DNA of 64,000 nt, taken from NCBI GenBank assembly GCA_042569785.1, contig JBHPGW010000001.1:1-64000 (forward strand), read 5' to 3'. This document shows positions 26,742 to 36,297 of this stretch, piece after piece; positions within the stretch are counted from its first letter, which is position 1; every line of letters starts with the position of its first letter. A program made the position numbers and the translations under genes. The DNA is from JBHPGW01 sp042569785 (GTDB taxonomy: Bacteria; Planctomycetota; Phycisphaerae; Sedimentisphaerales; Anaerobacaceae). Below the pieces are notes generated by a model. That model was given only the letters and a program-made list of their open reading frames with translations. It searched no databases and was not told the DNA's origin.

Positions 26742-28709
26742 TTATCTCCCAAAAATAGAAATTAAAATCAAATTCAAGATGCTTGCTAAAACAAAAGAGG
26801 ACATATTAATAGCCAACGCCATGGCTATACCAGTCTTAACGCCCATCTCTTTGCAGACCGCAACCACATTGGCAAAACAGGGGAAAAATGTGGCGGTAAG
26901 AACCACAGCTACTATGCATTGGGTATAATTAAGTGTGCCGGCATTGACCATTTTAAGCAGAAAGGCTGCGGCTGCTTCGTGCCGGGCAAGCAAAAGGATG
27001 CAGGCGTCCACAACATCTACCGGCAAATTGAGCCAGCCTACTACCACTGGATGCAATATAGTTTTTATATGACCAAGCAGGCCTATTTTGTCTGCCAGAA
27101 ACATTACGACAGCAGCAATAACAAATACCGGCAGGGCTTCTTTTAGAAACCAGTACAACCGGTAATATGTTTTGACAAGGACCGCCCTTATATTTGGCAC
27201 ACGTATAGCAGGCAACTCCTGTAGGAAATCGCTTTGTTTTTCTTCTTTTATGAACTTGTTGAGCACAAATCCAGCGATAAGTTCAACAATTGCCAGCGCC
27301 CCGTAAGCTATGAGAAAGGCCCCAAACCCCACTTTCCCCATAATTCCCATACCGATAGCCAACTGGGCTGAACATGGTATAGCAAAGGCGATCAGATAAA
27401 CTGCTATAAACTTTTCCTTACGAGAACTCAGCCCCCTTGTAGCAAAAGTAGCCATCGTTTTACACCCAAAGGCCAAGACAAGCGGCATAATAGCCTTGCC
27501 CGTCAAACCAATCTTTTCAAGCAGCCTTTTGGTAAGAACACAGAGGTTTGGAATATAGCCTATATCTTCAAGAAAACCAAACGCCAGGAAATATACTGAA
27601 AGTATGGGCAGCACTGTAACAACTGCGTTAAAAAATCCCAGTGTGAGAACTCCGTAATGGCCGATGAGAAAATCGTGCCAGAAGCCTGATGGCAAAACAC
27701 CGGTTACATAATTTACTGCGGGCACTACCACTATCAAGTTAAGCATTTCTTCAATGAACCCTGCGCCATGAACCACCAGTAAATAGGTGGTCAAAAGAAA
27801 TAAAAACAGAATCGGTAAACCGAATACGGGATGCCTGCTTAATCGTGCAAAGGATTTTGAGAATTGACCGGGAGATATCTTTTGTTTTCTGACTGTCTTT
27901 TCAGCGATTTGATCCACCCATTTGCTGCGTTTATTGTTCAGGACATGGCTGATGTTTCCTCGGAATTGCTGTTTAATATCATTCGCCAGGTTTTTTGTAT
28001 GGGCAGCTTTTTCCTGGCCCAATTCAGCGCTTAGGTAATCTGCTATAAATGGGTCATCAAGCAACAATAATGCCGCCTTTTTACGCTTGAACCCGATTTC
28101 CTTTGGAAGATGCGAAACAATAGTTGATATGCCATCATCAACAATTTCGCCATACTTCAAATTGCCCTTGCCTTTGCGGGGCCTTTCTATCACTTTCTTA
28201 AGTTGTTTTGTGCCAACTCCGTTAATAGCCACCGACTCTATTGCCGGGACACCCAAAAATCTTGACAATCCGGCAGAGTCGATCCATACCCCTTTTCGTG
28301 AGGTTTCATCTATTGAGTTAAGGGATATCGCCATAGGTATCTCAAGCTCAAGCAGATCGGAGGTGAGAGTTAGTGATTGCTTCAGCCGGTTGGCGTCAAT
28401 GCACTGGATAATCATATCTGGTCGCTCTTTGAATATCATATCCCTTACGACCAACTCCTCCTGGGAATGAATATAAAGACAATGAAGGCCCGGCGTATCA
28501 ATAACCTCATAAGCCTGGCCATTGATTCGGCATCTACTTCTTTTCATATCCACTGTAGTGAGCGGATAGTTGGCTACCAATGTGTACTCGCCAGTCAGAT
28601 TATTGAACACCTGGCTTTTACCCGTATTGGGTAATCCCACAATTGCAATTTTTTTTATAGCAAGACAACTGTCTGTGTCGTCCTTTCCCCTAATGTCCTT
28701 GAAGTTCAT
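26742..28709 (-). CDS. feoB: Ferrous iron transporter FeoB (copy 1)
   Basis: A membrane Fe(II) transporter with an N-terminal GTPase domain: G1 GLPNTGKS, G2 Thr in NYPLTTV, G3 DTPG, G4 NSID. Then a helical GDI-like region and a membrane domain with two Gate (nucleoside-recognition) halves, including PNLCVLTKRLLEKIGLTGKA and GCKTMATFATR. 655 residues is on the short side of FeoB, mainly from a short C-terminus. Feo systems commonly accompany magnetosome clusters, where they supply iron for biomineralisation. Divergent from a DUF486 gene; the ~118-bp gap should hold both promoters. Confidence 0.95.
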   Translation of the reverse strand: MNFKDIRGKDDTDSCLAIKKIAIVGLPNTGKSQVFNNLTGEYTLVANYPLTTVDMKRSRCRINGQAYEVIDTPGLHCLYIHSQEELVVRDMIFKERPDMIIQCIDANRLKQSLTLTSDLLELEIPMAISLNSIDETSRKGVWIDSAGLSRFLGVPAIESVAINGVGTKQLKKVIERPRKGKGNLKYGEIVDDGISTIVSHLPKEIGFKRKKAALLLLDDPFIADYLSAELGQEKAAHTKNLANDIKQQFRGNISHVLNNKRSKWVDQIAEKTVRKQKISPGQFSKSFARLSRHPVFGLPILFLFLLTTYLLVVHGAGFIEEMLNLIVVVPAVNYVTGVLPSGFWHDFLIGHYGVLTLGFFNAVVTVLPILSVYFLAFGFLEDIGYIPNLCVLTKRLLEKIGLTGKAIMPLVLAFGCKTMATFATRGLSSRKEKFIAVYLIAFAIPCSAQLAIGMGIMGKVGFGAFLIAYGALAIVELIAGFVLNKFIKEEKQSDFLQELPAIRVPNIRAVLVKTYYRLYWFLKEALPVFVIAAVVMFLADKIGLLGHIKTILHPVVVGWLNLPVDVVDACILLLARHEAAAAFLLKMVNAGTLNYTQCIVAVVLTATFFPCFANVVAVCKEMGVKTGIAMALAINMSSFVLASILNLILISIFGR

Positions 28710-28734
28710 CCTGCACTCCTATAAGGCTTTGCAG

Positions 28735-28762
28735 TTGACAAATTTTCGTTAAATCTTAACAT
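28735..28762 (+). promoter_or_regulatory. Candidate promoter for DUF486 gene
   Basis: TTGACA (28735-28740), a 16-base spacer and TAACAT (28757-28762) lie ~65 bases before the ATG at 28828. The -35 is consensus; the -10 is fair. Confidence 0.5.
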
Positions 28763-28827
28763 GATGGGTCACGAATCGGATGTAATCGAAAAGCTCTTAT
28801 TTAAGAATACTATTTTTGTTGGAGATA

Positions 28828-29175
28828 ATGCTTGTGCTGGTAATAATAAAAACTTCGGCACTTTTGATCGTTTCAAATCTGTTTATGACATTCGCATGGT
28901 ATGGACACCTTAAGAATCTTTCTGGTAAAATATGGTATATTGCTGCGATCGTAAGTTGGTCCATTGCCTTTTTCGAATATCTATTTCAAGTGCCGGCCAA
29001 TCGTATCGGCTACACTGCCCTAAGCCTGCCGCAGTTGAAAATACTTCAGGAAGTAATCACTCTGTCGGTATTTGTTCCTTTTGCCGTTTTTTATATGAAA
29101 AAACCGATAAACCTGAACTATTTATGGGCAGGCCTGTGTCTAATGGGAGCGGTTTACTTTATCTTCAAGTCCTAA
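28828..29175 (+). CDS. DUF486 small membrane protein (DMT superfamily)
   Basis: A 115-residue, four-TM inner-membrane protein of the DUF486 family, related to small drug/metabolite transporters. Family signatures are visible: NLFMTFAWYGHLKN, SWSIAFFEYLFQVPANRIGY and LKILQEVITLSVFVPFAV. Substrate unknown. GGAG precedes ATG 28828 closely; a TTG twelve bases earlier is an alternative start. It is a widespread housekeeping-type gene and gives no clue on magnetosome function. Confidence 0.85.
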   Translation: MLVLVIIKTSALLIVSNLFMTFAWYGHLKNLSGKIWYIAAIVSWSIAFFEYLFQVPANRIGYTALSLPQLKILQEVITLSVFVPFAVFYMKKPINLNYLWAGLCLMGAVYFIFKS

Positions 29176-29400
29176 GGGCGAGCTTAGCTTTTGTTTGTAG
29201 TTTTTCTTTTTTTTGCGGAACTTTCAGAATCTTTATCAGGCAGGATAACCCACTTAAATAATGCCACAACCGCGGCAAGTTTTGCCACGCACAACAGGAT
29301 AAATGTTTCAGCTATCAATTGAGTAACCTTAAATTTAGGGATGGGTATAGACTATCTTCTTGGTAGGACAAGGTGTTTATTTTGACAACTCTGTAACATT

Positions 29401-29619
29401 TCACGTGCTGTTTTTATAGAGCCCCCATTTTACCCGATTCCATACTCGCTCGTGAAAATAATAAACAGCCAGCTTTACAATGATTTCGACTGCGCCAACT
29501 GAAAAGGCAATGCTCAGTTTACCAACAAATATCCAAACTAATATGACCGTTGTTATAGTGGCGCAAAGACGCCAAGTAAGACTTTTAGTAAAGCTTCTTT
29601 TGGGACTTGCGTATTTCAT
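29401..29619 (-). CDS. DUF2061 membrane protein (72 aa)
   Basis: A short inner-membrane protein with two TM helices and the DUF2061 pattern: RSFTKSLTWRLCATITTVIL, then GAVEIIVKLAVYYFHERVW. Function unknown in the family. The start at MKYASPKRS is preferred; a longer frame to 29673 adds 18 residues without family character. The ~225 bases between this gene and the DUF486 gene hold no gene I can support. Confidence 0.75.
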   Translation of the reverse strand: MKYASPKRSFTKSLTWRLCATITTVILVWIFVGKLSIAFSVGAVEIIVKLAVYYFHERVWNRVKWGLYKNST

Positions 29620-29738
29620 ATCAACCTGTATCTGAAAACCGCGATGCGTAGCTAAGGATAGTCTTCTTAACAATATTTTCCAAATCTTTGGCGGTACGAA
29701 AAAGTTATATCTTTCAGAAATGAAGAATAGAAATTGTG

Positions 29739-30185
29739 CTACTCTTTGATTTTACAAGGCGGTGCCTGCTCATCTTCACGCCTTACCAAATCGGCGATTG
29801 TTGTACGGCTGTATACCTCTGAAATCACGTTATGAATCTCTTCCCACATACCCATAAAGATACACTGTGAGCGAAGCGGGCATTCGTTGACATTAGATTT
29901 GCCAATAATACAAGCCGTCGGGCCTATTGGACCCTCGACAAATTCGATTATCTCTCCAACGGCAATTTCATCCGGCGGACGAATAAGTACATAGCCGGGA
30001 TTACTACCCCTGTGAGATTCAACAAAACCAGCCTGTTTGAGCTGACTGAGTATACTTTCGAGAAATCGCTGGGGAATGGCCTGAGCTGTGGCAACGTCGA
30101 CAATTTTTGTGGGGCCATCGTCTTTACGTTTCGCCAGCTCAAAAATCGCCCGCAGAGCATATAAACATTTCTGTGAAACCTGCAT
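29739..30185 (-). CDS. Rrf2-family Fe-S regulator (copy 1)
   Basis: A 148-residue winged-helix regulator of the IscR/NsrR/RirA family. The N-terminus MQVSQKCLYALRAIFELAKR and helix QAIPQRFLESILSQLKQAGF are typical. Three cysteines with C-x9-C-x5-C spacing (ACIIGKSNVNECPLRSQC) could bind an Fe-S cluster, allowing sensing of iron, oxygen or NO. It sits ~145 bases downstream of the ETF-QO gene. A very similar paralogue at 56417-56863 flanks the other end of the magnetosome operon, so both may respond to the same signal. Confidence 0.88.
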   Translation of the reverse strand: MQVSQKCLYALRAIFELAKRKDDGPTKIVDVATAQAIPQRFLESILSQLKQAGFVESHRGSNPGYVLIRPPDEIAVGEIIEFVEGPIGPTACIIGKSNVNECPLRSQCIFMGMWEEIHNVISEVYSRTTIADLVRREDEQAPPCKIKE

Positions 30186-30331
30186 TTTATGTCCTTAAGT
30201 AGCAATAATTCTAAAAAGCACGCCTATCTAATCAACCAATTCAACCAACTTGCTTAACATGATAAACAAACAACGGATGTGTGTCAACATGTTTTTCCGC
30301 CTGTTTTTTCCCGTTCATCTTTACAGACGCT

Positions 30332-31999
30332 CTACATTTGCTTATACCCCGGCCCGCTGCCGCCTTCAGGTACCGTCCACCGGATATTATCAAACGGGCA
30401 TTTTCGCTGACACGATTTGTCGTGCAGACAATTGGAGGGATTGGCGGCCCTTAGCTGGCCTTCGATAACATCATATACACCACCCGGACAGAAAGAAACG
30501 CAAGGTCTGCCGAATTTCGTTGCGCAGCTATTTTGACAGATGGCCGGAACAAGAATGTCTAAATGGCACCGCTGATCTTCTCGATGCTGTGTATGTGCAA
30601 GTGCTGTGAAAGCGGCCTTATCAAACTCTTCGCCGCCGGCGTGCTTGAAGCGAACAGAAGTTGTCTTATCATAATCCTTTTCTATATTAAATTTCGGTAA
30701 CAGAGGGCCTAATGCTGAAAGCGGCAGACCAAGCTCCGGACCAAACTTAGCGATTGTTTGCCTGGAATTCTTTGCTGATCGCATCTCTTTTCCGATATTT
30801 GATGCCTCCAGGAGCCTTGTATATTTAACGGCGGCCAAAACCGGCTGTTCAAGGCTCTCGGCAACCACTTTGCCCGCCAACATGCCCGACTCAATTGCGT
30901 TGTGCAGCCCTTTTATCTTCAGCATATTCACAAAGCCGGCCGAATCGCCCAATATCAGAACGTTGCCATTGCCGATAGCATCGGTTTGTATATCTCTGGG
31001 GATAGCATAATATCCGCCCTCCGGTATCATCTTTGCGCCAGCTTCAACGACTTCGCCTCCATCGATAAACGGCTTAACAAACCGATGTTCCTTAAACTGC
31101 GTTAGTGCCTGCTGCGGATTAAAATCACAGTATTTCCAGTCCGCACCAACTATTATTGCCGCCATAATCTGATTTTCGCCGTAACTATACAAAACCCCTC
31201 CACCGAACATATTCGGCCCGATTACCGGCGTCCATAGAGGATAACCCATCGCATGTACTACTCGGCCATCGCCAAATTTCTCGTACTGCTGCGGGCTTAC
31301 TTTTATGATTTCTTTTATTCCAACCGAATACAACTGATTGCCCTGACGCTGGAGCTGCGCTTTCTCAGCAAACTTTTCTGTTACAAGACCGTCACAGCCC
31401 TCTGCCAATATCACAAAATCGGCACCAATAACCTCGCCTGAAATAAAATTCGGCTGAGGCTTCCCTTCTTTATCACGACCTTGGTCTGCTAACTTTACTC
31501 CCATTGCTGTGCATTTAGCCTGGTCCCAGATTATATCTTCGACGCCGAAACTGGTCGCTATTTCCACACCGAGCTGCTTGGCAATATCGCCCAGCCATTT
31601 TGTCAGCCTGCTTACAGAAACAATATAATATCCCCTGTTTTTCATTTGCCCAAAGCCAAGCCTGAATAATTTAGCTAACGTAACGGCAAATGAAATACCT
31701 AACGACCACTTTTTACCTGCTAAAAACATCACCTGGTCTTTTGTTACCTTTCGGCTCAATATCTCTTTGGCCTGTTCAGTTTGTCGCCAATCGCCAACGG
31801 CCTCATCAAGCAGCCTATGCAAAGGCCCAGGCTCCATAACCGTACCGGAAAGGTTGTGTCCGCCCAATTCACCCGATTTTTCCACAACGCAGACCCTGAT
31901 TTCAGGTCGAGCTTTTTTCAATTGTATGGCACAAGCCAGTCCTGCCGGCCCTGCACCAACTACTAAAACGTCTACCTTGCTGTCATCTTTTTTTTCCAA
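30332..31999 (-). CDS. Electron-transfer flavoprotein:quinone oxidoreductase (FixC-FixX type)
   Basis: A 555-residue membrane-associated flavo-iron-sulfur enzyme that passes electrons between ETF and the quinone pool. The FAD-binding N-terminus is VLVVGAGPAGLACAIQL; the C-terminal ferredoxin-like domain keeps the cluster cysteines in CATKFGRPCVSFCPGGVY and CLHDKSCQRKCPFDNIRW. It starts two bases after the fused ETF gene. With the ETF it forms a complete electron-transfer couple. Its position as the last gene of the run continuous with magnetosome genes is unexpected and is treated as a finding. Confidence 0.93.
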   Translation of the reverse strand: MEKKDDSKVDVLVVGAGPAGLACAIQLKKARPEIRVCVVEKSGELGGHNLSGTVMEPGPLHRLLDEAVGDWRQTEQAKEILSRKVTKDQVMFLAGKKWSLGISFAVTLAKLFRLGFGQMKNRGYYIVSVSRLTKWLGDIAKQLGVEIATSFGVEDIIWDQAKCTAMGVKLADQGRDKEGKPQPNFISGEVIGADFVILAEGCDGLVTEKFAEKAQLQRQGNQLYSVGIKEIIKVSPQQYEKFGDGRVVHAMGYPLWTPVIGPNMFGGGVLYSYGENQIMAAIIVGADWKYCDFNPQQALTQFKEHRFVKPFIDGGEVVEAGAKMIPEGGYYAIPRDIQTDAIGNGNVLILGDSAGFVNMLKIKGLHNAIESGMLAGKVVAESLEQPVLAAVKYTRLLEASNIGKEMRSAKNSRQTIAKFGPELGLPLSALGPLLPKFNIEKDYDKTTSVRFKHAGGEEFDKAAFTALAHTQHREDQRCHLDILVPAICQNSCATKFGRPCVSFCPGGVYDVIEGQLRAANPSNCLHDKSCQRKCPFDNIRWTVPEGGSGPGYKQM

Positions 32000-32001
32000 A
32001 A

Positions 32002-34089
32002 CTATATAGCCTCCAGTCTTTTAACAAATTGCGGCACAACATCTTCAACTTTTGCAACCATGTAATAATCAGATTGCTTCAAAATCGCTGCTTGTGGGTC
32101 ATTGTTTACTGCAACAATCGTTTCGCTGTTTGAAACTCCTATCATATGTTGAATCGCACCCGATATACCCAGGGCAAGATAGAGTTTCGGAGCGACTGTG
32201 CTCCCAGTCTGTCCGACTTGATGTGCCCGCTCGATAAAACCCTGCTCAACTGCCGCCCGTGAAACACCGCGAGCGATCTGAACGCCAAGCCTTTTGCCTA
32301 ATGTACCGCACAGTGAGTTTGTTACATTATGGTAGTTATCACGATTTCCCAACCCCTTGCCGCCACTGACTATTATCTTCGCCCCCGCCAAATCAACACT
32401 GCCTGTGCTTGCTTTGGTACTGACAATCTCCAGGCTAAGATCGTCTGCACTAATCGCAACTTCATGGTTGATTATCTCACCTTTTCTCGAATTATCAGCT
32501 TTTGCTTTTCTCATTACGCCCGGCCTGGCTGTAGCCATCTGTGAAATTGAGTCTTTCGTGCAGATCGTAGCCATCACATTACCGCCAAGGGCCGGACGAG
32601 TCTGCATCAATATCCCAATCAGACCTTTCCTGGAATTGTCCCTTATGTCAAGCGAAGTGCAATCCGCTGTCAGTCCGCAACGCAATCGATACGATACCAT
32701 CGGTGCCAGAATCCTGCCCCAAGGCGTCGCGCCAAACAAAACTATTTGTGGCTTGTATTTGCCGATCACATCTGCGATCACCTTGCGATGCAAAACAGGA
32801 TCAGGCTCGGCAAGCAGCTTATGCTTAACTGCGTAAACATTGTCGGCGCCATAAGCAATCATTTTTTTCGCTGCCGCCGCCACCGCACTACCCGCAATGA
32901 CCACTCCAACATTGAGTCCTAAAGAATCGGCAAGCTGTCTGGCTTTGCCGAGAAGTTCCAGCGTTGTCGCATCAACCTTACCGTCAGCCTGCTCTGCAAC
33001 AACCCAGACATCGCCGCTATAACTTGGGCGAACTTCCTGCAAGCCTGCGAGCATATCACCCAATGCCTTTTCAGGAAAACATCCGTTCCCGGCAGCCAGA
33101 ATTTTTTCTCGTGTCCGTTTATCAATACAACTGACATCGCTTATGCCCAATCTTCTAAGCCCATTGCCAATAATTTTATAATTTTCAATTTCCTTTTCCG
33201 TGCTTTCAAAACTTCTTTCAAACTTCTCGTTTCTTTTTTCAGGCAAAACATATTCTGGTTGAATTGTCTTAACTGTCGCAGTTTTGTTATTCTCAAAACT
33301 ATCCAAAAGCACTTTCACTAAACTATCGGTATCATTGATTCGGCGACACTTTCTTGTGGTTTGGCTTGGCGGAAATACTCTTATAACACGAGTCTTTGAC
33401 CCACTCGAACCGACACTGCCGGCTTCAATATCCGCTGACGTCCATTTGACAATTTCTGTCTTGTTCGCTCGTAGCGTCCCTTGCAGCGTAGCAAAAAGCG
33501 GATACTCGTATTTAGCTACCGTAATTACACATGGCATCCGTTTGGCAGCAACTATCTGATCGCCCCCACCGACAATCCGCCTGAATTCAAATCTACTATT
33601 TTTGTACTCAACATCTGTCACATAAGCCAAACACGGAATCGCCATCTCTTCTGCGATTTGCGCCGGCACCTGAGCTGTATCGCCATCTACAGACTGCATC
33701 CCGCAAACAACAAAATAGTCATCGTCGCCATCGAAAAAATCTTTGACTATTTTCCTGATGGCAAAGGCCAATGGATTTGCCGTCGCAAACGTATCCGCTC
33801 CGCCAAGTGACCTGTCACTTAGCAATACACCAACATCAGCGCATCGGCTCAGTGAATATCGCAAAACGTCTTCGGCCATCGCAGGGCCCATAGTCAGACA
33901 AACTATTTTCCCCTCGTCGCCGTCCAATTGCCTCATATGACCAGCCATCGCCAGAGCCTGCGCGTCAAGCTCGTTAATTACACTGGCAAGTCTTGACCGA
34001 ACGAGCGTACCCGTCTCAGGATCAAACGCATTGCCCGCAATCCGGCTTACATCCGGAACCTGCTTTACCAATACGATAAAATTACTCAT
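32002..34089 (-). CDS. etfBA: Fused electron-transfer flavoprotein, beta-alpha
   Basis: A single 695-residue protein joins EtfB (residues ~1-260, starting FIVLVKQVPDVSRIAG) to EtfA (~360-695, with VWVVAEQADGKVD and the FAD-binding segment GSTVAPKLYLALGISGAIQH plus VAVNNDPQAAI). The subunits are usually separate genes; the ~100-residue linker is Lys/Glu-rich. It would accept electrons from a dehydrogenase and hand them to the ETF-QO encoded next. No acyl-CoA dehydrogenase is nearby, so the donor is unknown. It begins one base after the second chromate-transporter half. Confidence 0.92.
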   Translation of the reverse strand: MSNFIVLVKQVPDVSRIAGNAFDPETGTLVRSRLASVINELDAQALAMAGHMRQLDGDEGKIVCLTMGPAMAEDVLRYSLSRCADVGVLLSDRSLGGADTFATANPLAFAIRKIVKDFFDGDDDYFVVCGMQSVDGDTAQVPAQIAEEMAIPCLAYVTDVEYKNSRFEFRRIVGGGDQIVAAKRMPCVITVAKYEYPLFATLQGTLRANKTEIVKWTSADIEAGSVGSSGSKTRVIRVFPPSQTTRKCRRINDTDSLVKVLLDSFENNKTATVKTIQPEYVLPEKRNEKFERSFESTEKEIENYKIIGNGLRRLGISDVSCIDKRTREKILAAGNGCFPEKALGDMLAGLQEVRPSYSGDVWVVAEQADGKVDATTLELLGKARQLADSLGLNVGVVIAGSAVAAAAKKMIAYGADNVYAVKHKLLAEPDPVLHRKVIADVIGKYKPQIVLFGATPWGRILAPMVSYRLRCGLTADCTSLDIRDNSRKGLIGILMQTRPALGGNVMATICTKDSISQMATARPGVMRKAKADNSRKGEIINHEVAISADDLSLEIVSTKASTGSVDLAGAKIIVSGGKGLGNRDNYHNVTNSLCGTLGKRLGVQIARGVSRAAVEQGFIERAHQVGQTGSTVAPKLYLALGISGAIQHMIGVSNSETIVAVNNDPQAAILKQSDYYMVAKVEDVVPQFVKRLEAI

Positions 34090-34090
34090 A

Positions 34091-34609
34091 CTAAGTTATC
34101 ACTCCGACAATTCCTGCACCGAGTAAAATCCAGATAGGATTTACTTTGTATTTGAATAAACAGATAATGCTTACCGCTGCGATTAAAATGGTCTTAGTAT
34201 CTACCAGTGAACTTCTGCCTATACTAACGCCTGCGTCAAAGACCATGCCGATAACCGCGATACGTGCCCCGCGAAGGAAATTTGCTAATATCTTGTTCTC
34301 ACGGAACTTTTTTATCGCCTCGGTGGCAAGGCAAATCATTATAAACGACGGCAATATCACACTTACGGTAGCAACTATCGCACCCAAAATCCCGCAGGCC
34401 TTATAGCCTATGAATGTCCCGGAAACTATTACCGGCCCCGGCGTAATCTGCCCTAAGGTTACCGCGTCAACAAATTCGGTGTGGGTAAGCCAGCCATAAT
34501 TAGTGACCACCTCTTTTTCTATCATTGGGATTATGACGATGCCGCCACCGAAAGTGAAGGTGCCGATCTTCAAAAATACCCAGGCTAATTGAAATAAGGT
34601 AGTTATCAT
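34091..34609 (-). CDS. Chromate transporter family, second CHR half
   Basis: A 172-residue membrane protein with one CHR domain (FGGGIVIIPMIEKEVV, LGQITPGPVIVSGTFIGYK). Short CHR proteins work in pairs, and the partner is the gene immediately upstream; the two share one base. They export or move oxyanions such as chromate or sulfate. The actual substrate here is not evident. Confidence 0.88.
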   Translation of the reverse strand: MITTLFQLAWVFLKIGTFTFGGGIVIIPMIEKEVVTNYGWLTHTEFVDAVTLGQITPGPVIVSGTFIGYKACGILGAIVATVSVILPSFIMICLATEAIKKFRENKILANFLRGARIAVIGMVFDAGVSIGRSSLVDTKTILIAAVSIICLFKYKVNPIWILLGAGIVGVIT

Positions 34610-35394
34610 TATGGCAAAAGCTCTTGAGGGTCATCATGATAAAGAACTATACCTACCAGGCCGCAAAGTCCTACTATTACCACAATGTCCAGCTTAAAAA
34701 TCATTGATGAGGCAAACGCCCACAGCAAAACGCAGAGTTCACGATAATCCTTCATTTCCGCTTTGCTAAGCCGCAACGCTACAGACAATATTAAACCGGT
34801 AACTGCGGCACCAAGGCACTGAAGAACACCGGCAACTTTAGGTGTTACGCTGTATTTGTCGTAAAGCATCGCTAAAACAATCATAATCACAAATGAAGGC
34901 AGAATAAAAACCAATGTCGCGATAAACGCACCGTACCACTTCTTTAGTTTGTATCCGGTATAAGTTACAATATCCATCGTTACCGGCCCGGGCAAAACAT
35001 CACCCAGCACAGCGCCTTCGAGAAAATCTTTATCGGTTAAAATCTGTTTTTCATGAACCAGCTCATCCTGCAAAAGAGTAAAAACCGCCATCGGCCCGCC
35101 AAAACCGAAACATCCGATCTTGAAGAACAGAAACCACTCTTTAAACTTGCCGGCGACACTCTGCTTTTCTTCTTTTCCGCGCGCCTTGACGTATTTGTCC
35201 CGATACAAACCGACCAGTGACTTTTGCAACAGTTTGGCTTTATTTTTATCACCAGCCTTGCGATATAATTTCAATGCCTTCTGCCAGAGTCCGACTGCGA
35301 TTTCAAGGCTCTCGGCATCCTCTGAACGCCCGGCAATGTGCAATCCACGCCGATACAACTGGTCTGCTTGTTCTCTCGTTTTTTGGGGGTCCAT
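34609..35394 (-). CDS. Chromate transporter family, first CHR half with N-terminal TPR-like helices
   Basis: A 261-residue protein: residues ~1-75 are helical and MIT/TPR-like (ADQLYRRGLHIAG, LEIAVGLWQKALKLYRKAG), then a CHR domain (FFKIGCFGFGGPMAVFTLLQDE, LGDVLPGPVTMDIVTYTGYK). The helical N-terminus is not usual for CHR transporters and may provide docking. The start at MDPQKTREQ gives a 25-base gap from the PDZ gene; a longer frame would overlap it. It is part of the same tight minus-strand run as the magnetosome genes. Confidence 0.85.
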   Translation of the reverse strand: MDPQKTREQADQLYRRGLHIAGRSEDAESLEIAVGLWQKALKLYRKAGDKNKAKLLQKSLVGLYRDKYVKARGKEEKQSVAGKFKEWFLFFKIGCFGFGGPMAVFTLLQDELVHEKQILTDKDFLEGAVLGDVLPGPVTMDIVTYTGYKLKKWYGAFIATLVFILPSFVIMIVLAMLYDKYSVTPKVAGVLQCLGAAVTGLILSVALRLSKAEMKDYRELCVLLWAFASSMIFKLDIVVIVGLCGLVGIVLYHDDPQELLP

Positions 35395-35419
35395 AGAGAT
35401 ATGTTTTCTTGATGCTTTT

Positions 35420-36289
35420 TTATGGGGCTTTCTTAGGAGGTGGGGTAGCTCCCTCCATTTCCCCTTCGCCGACAAACACTGTAGATTTTACTTTTTTGCC
35501 GTCCCTGATGACTTTTATCTTTACAGTCGATTCCGGAGCAGCGCGAGCTACGACAGAGGCGAACTGCTTAACACTTTTGATCTTTCGTCCGTTGAATCGA
35601 ACGATTCTGTCACCTGCTTTCAAGCCTGCCTTTTGGGCATTGCCACCGATGTAAATCGATTGAATTATTACACTTGATTTACCTTGCGTCGCAGCCACTT
35701 CCATCGCCAATTCCCGTATGAGCACCTTCTTTACAGGAATACCTTCTGCACTTGAAGATTTGCCCCAATCGGGGCTATAAAGTGGGCAATCCTTCTGATT
35801 ACATCTGCCCTGAGCATCGAGAATCCCGCCGGCACACTTAGAACATTTAGTCGCAGCAGCATTGCGAACCTGAAGATTTTGGGAACCCCAATTCGGGCTG
35901 TAATTGGGACATCCGCGAACATTGCATCTGCCCTGGACATCAAGAAGCCCTCCAACGCAGTAAGGGCATGGCCATGAAGCGGTGTTCTTTCCCCAATTCG
36001 GGCTGTAAATTACGCATCCACGCATATTACATCTTCCTTGAACATCAAGAACGCCATTGCAATATGGGCATGGCCTGGCAGCAATCGTTTGTAAAGAACC
36101 TCCCTGCGGAATCGATTGGGCAACTGAAGAGTAATCTGTTACCTGGCCACAGGATGCGATAATTGCATAAACAACCATACCGACAACTAAAACACCTAAC
36201 GCCCAAAGCCAATATTTTGCCCGGATAGCGATACAATCCTGTTGCTGTGATGTTTCATCGGTTACGGTTTTTTTACCCATACGATACAT
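35420..36289 (-). CDS. MamP-like PDZ protein with three Cys-rich repeats
   Basis: A 289-residue membrane-anchored protein: one TM helix (~25-45), three copies of a Cys-rich repeat (CPYC-x-G-x-LD-x-QGRCN followed by GC-x2-YSP-x-WG; third copy CSKC) spanning ~70-180, then one PDZ domain (~195-275, NAQKAGLKAGDRIVRFNGRKI). The plan recalls MamP (TM, PDZ, two magnetochromes) but no CXXCH is present; the Cys repeats take that place. They could bind zinc, iron or form disulfides in the lumen. The same repeat occurs twice in the MamE-like protein at 39656. The start at MYRMGKK follows AGAGG; a longer frame overlaps the CDF gene. Confidence 0.75.
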   Translation of the reverse strand: MYRMGKKTVTDETSQQQDCIAIRAKYWLWALGVLVVGMVVYAIIASCGQVTDYSSVAQSIPQGGSLQTIAARPCPYCNGVLDVQGRCNMRGCVIYSPNWGKNTASWPCPYCVGGLLDVQGRCNVRGCPNYSPNWGSQNLQVRNAAATKCSKCAGGILDAQGRCNQKDCPLYSPDWGKSSSAEGIPVKKVLIRELAMEVAATQGKSSVIIQSIYIGGNAQKAGLKAGDRIVRFNGRKIKSVKQFASVVARAAPESTVKIKVIRDGKKVKSTVFVGEGEMEGATPPPKKAP

Positions 36290-36297
36290 ACAGACCT

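Noticed and set aside
35420..36289. Magnetochrome (CXXCH) in the MamP-like protein
   Set aside because: All CXXC pairs are followed by residues other than His, so no heme-c motif is present.
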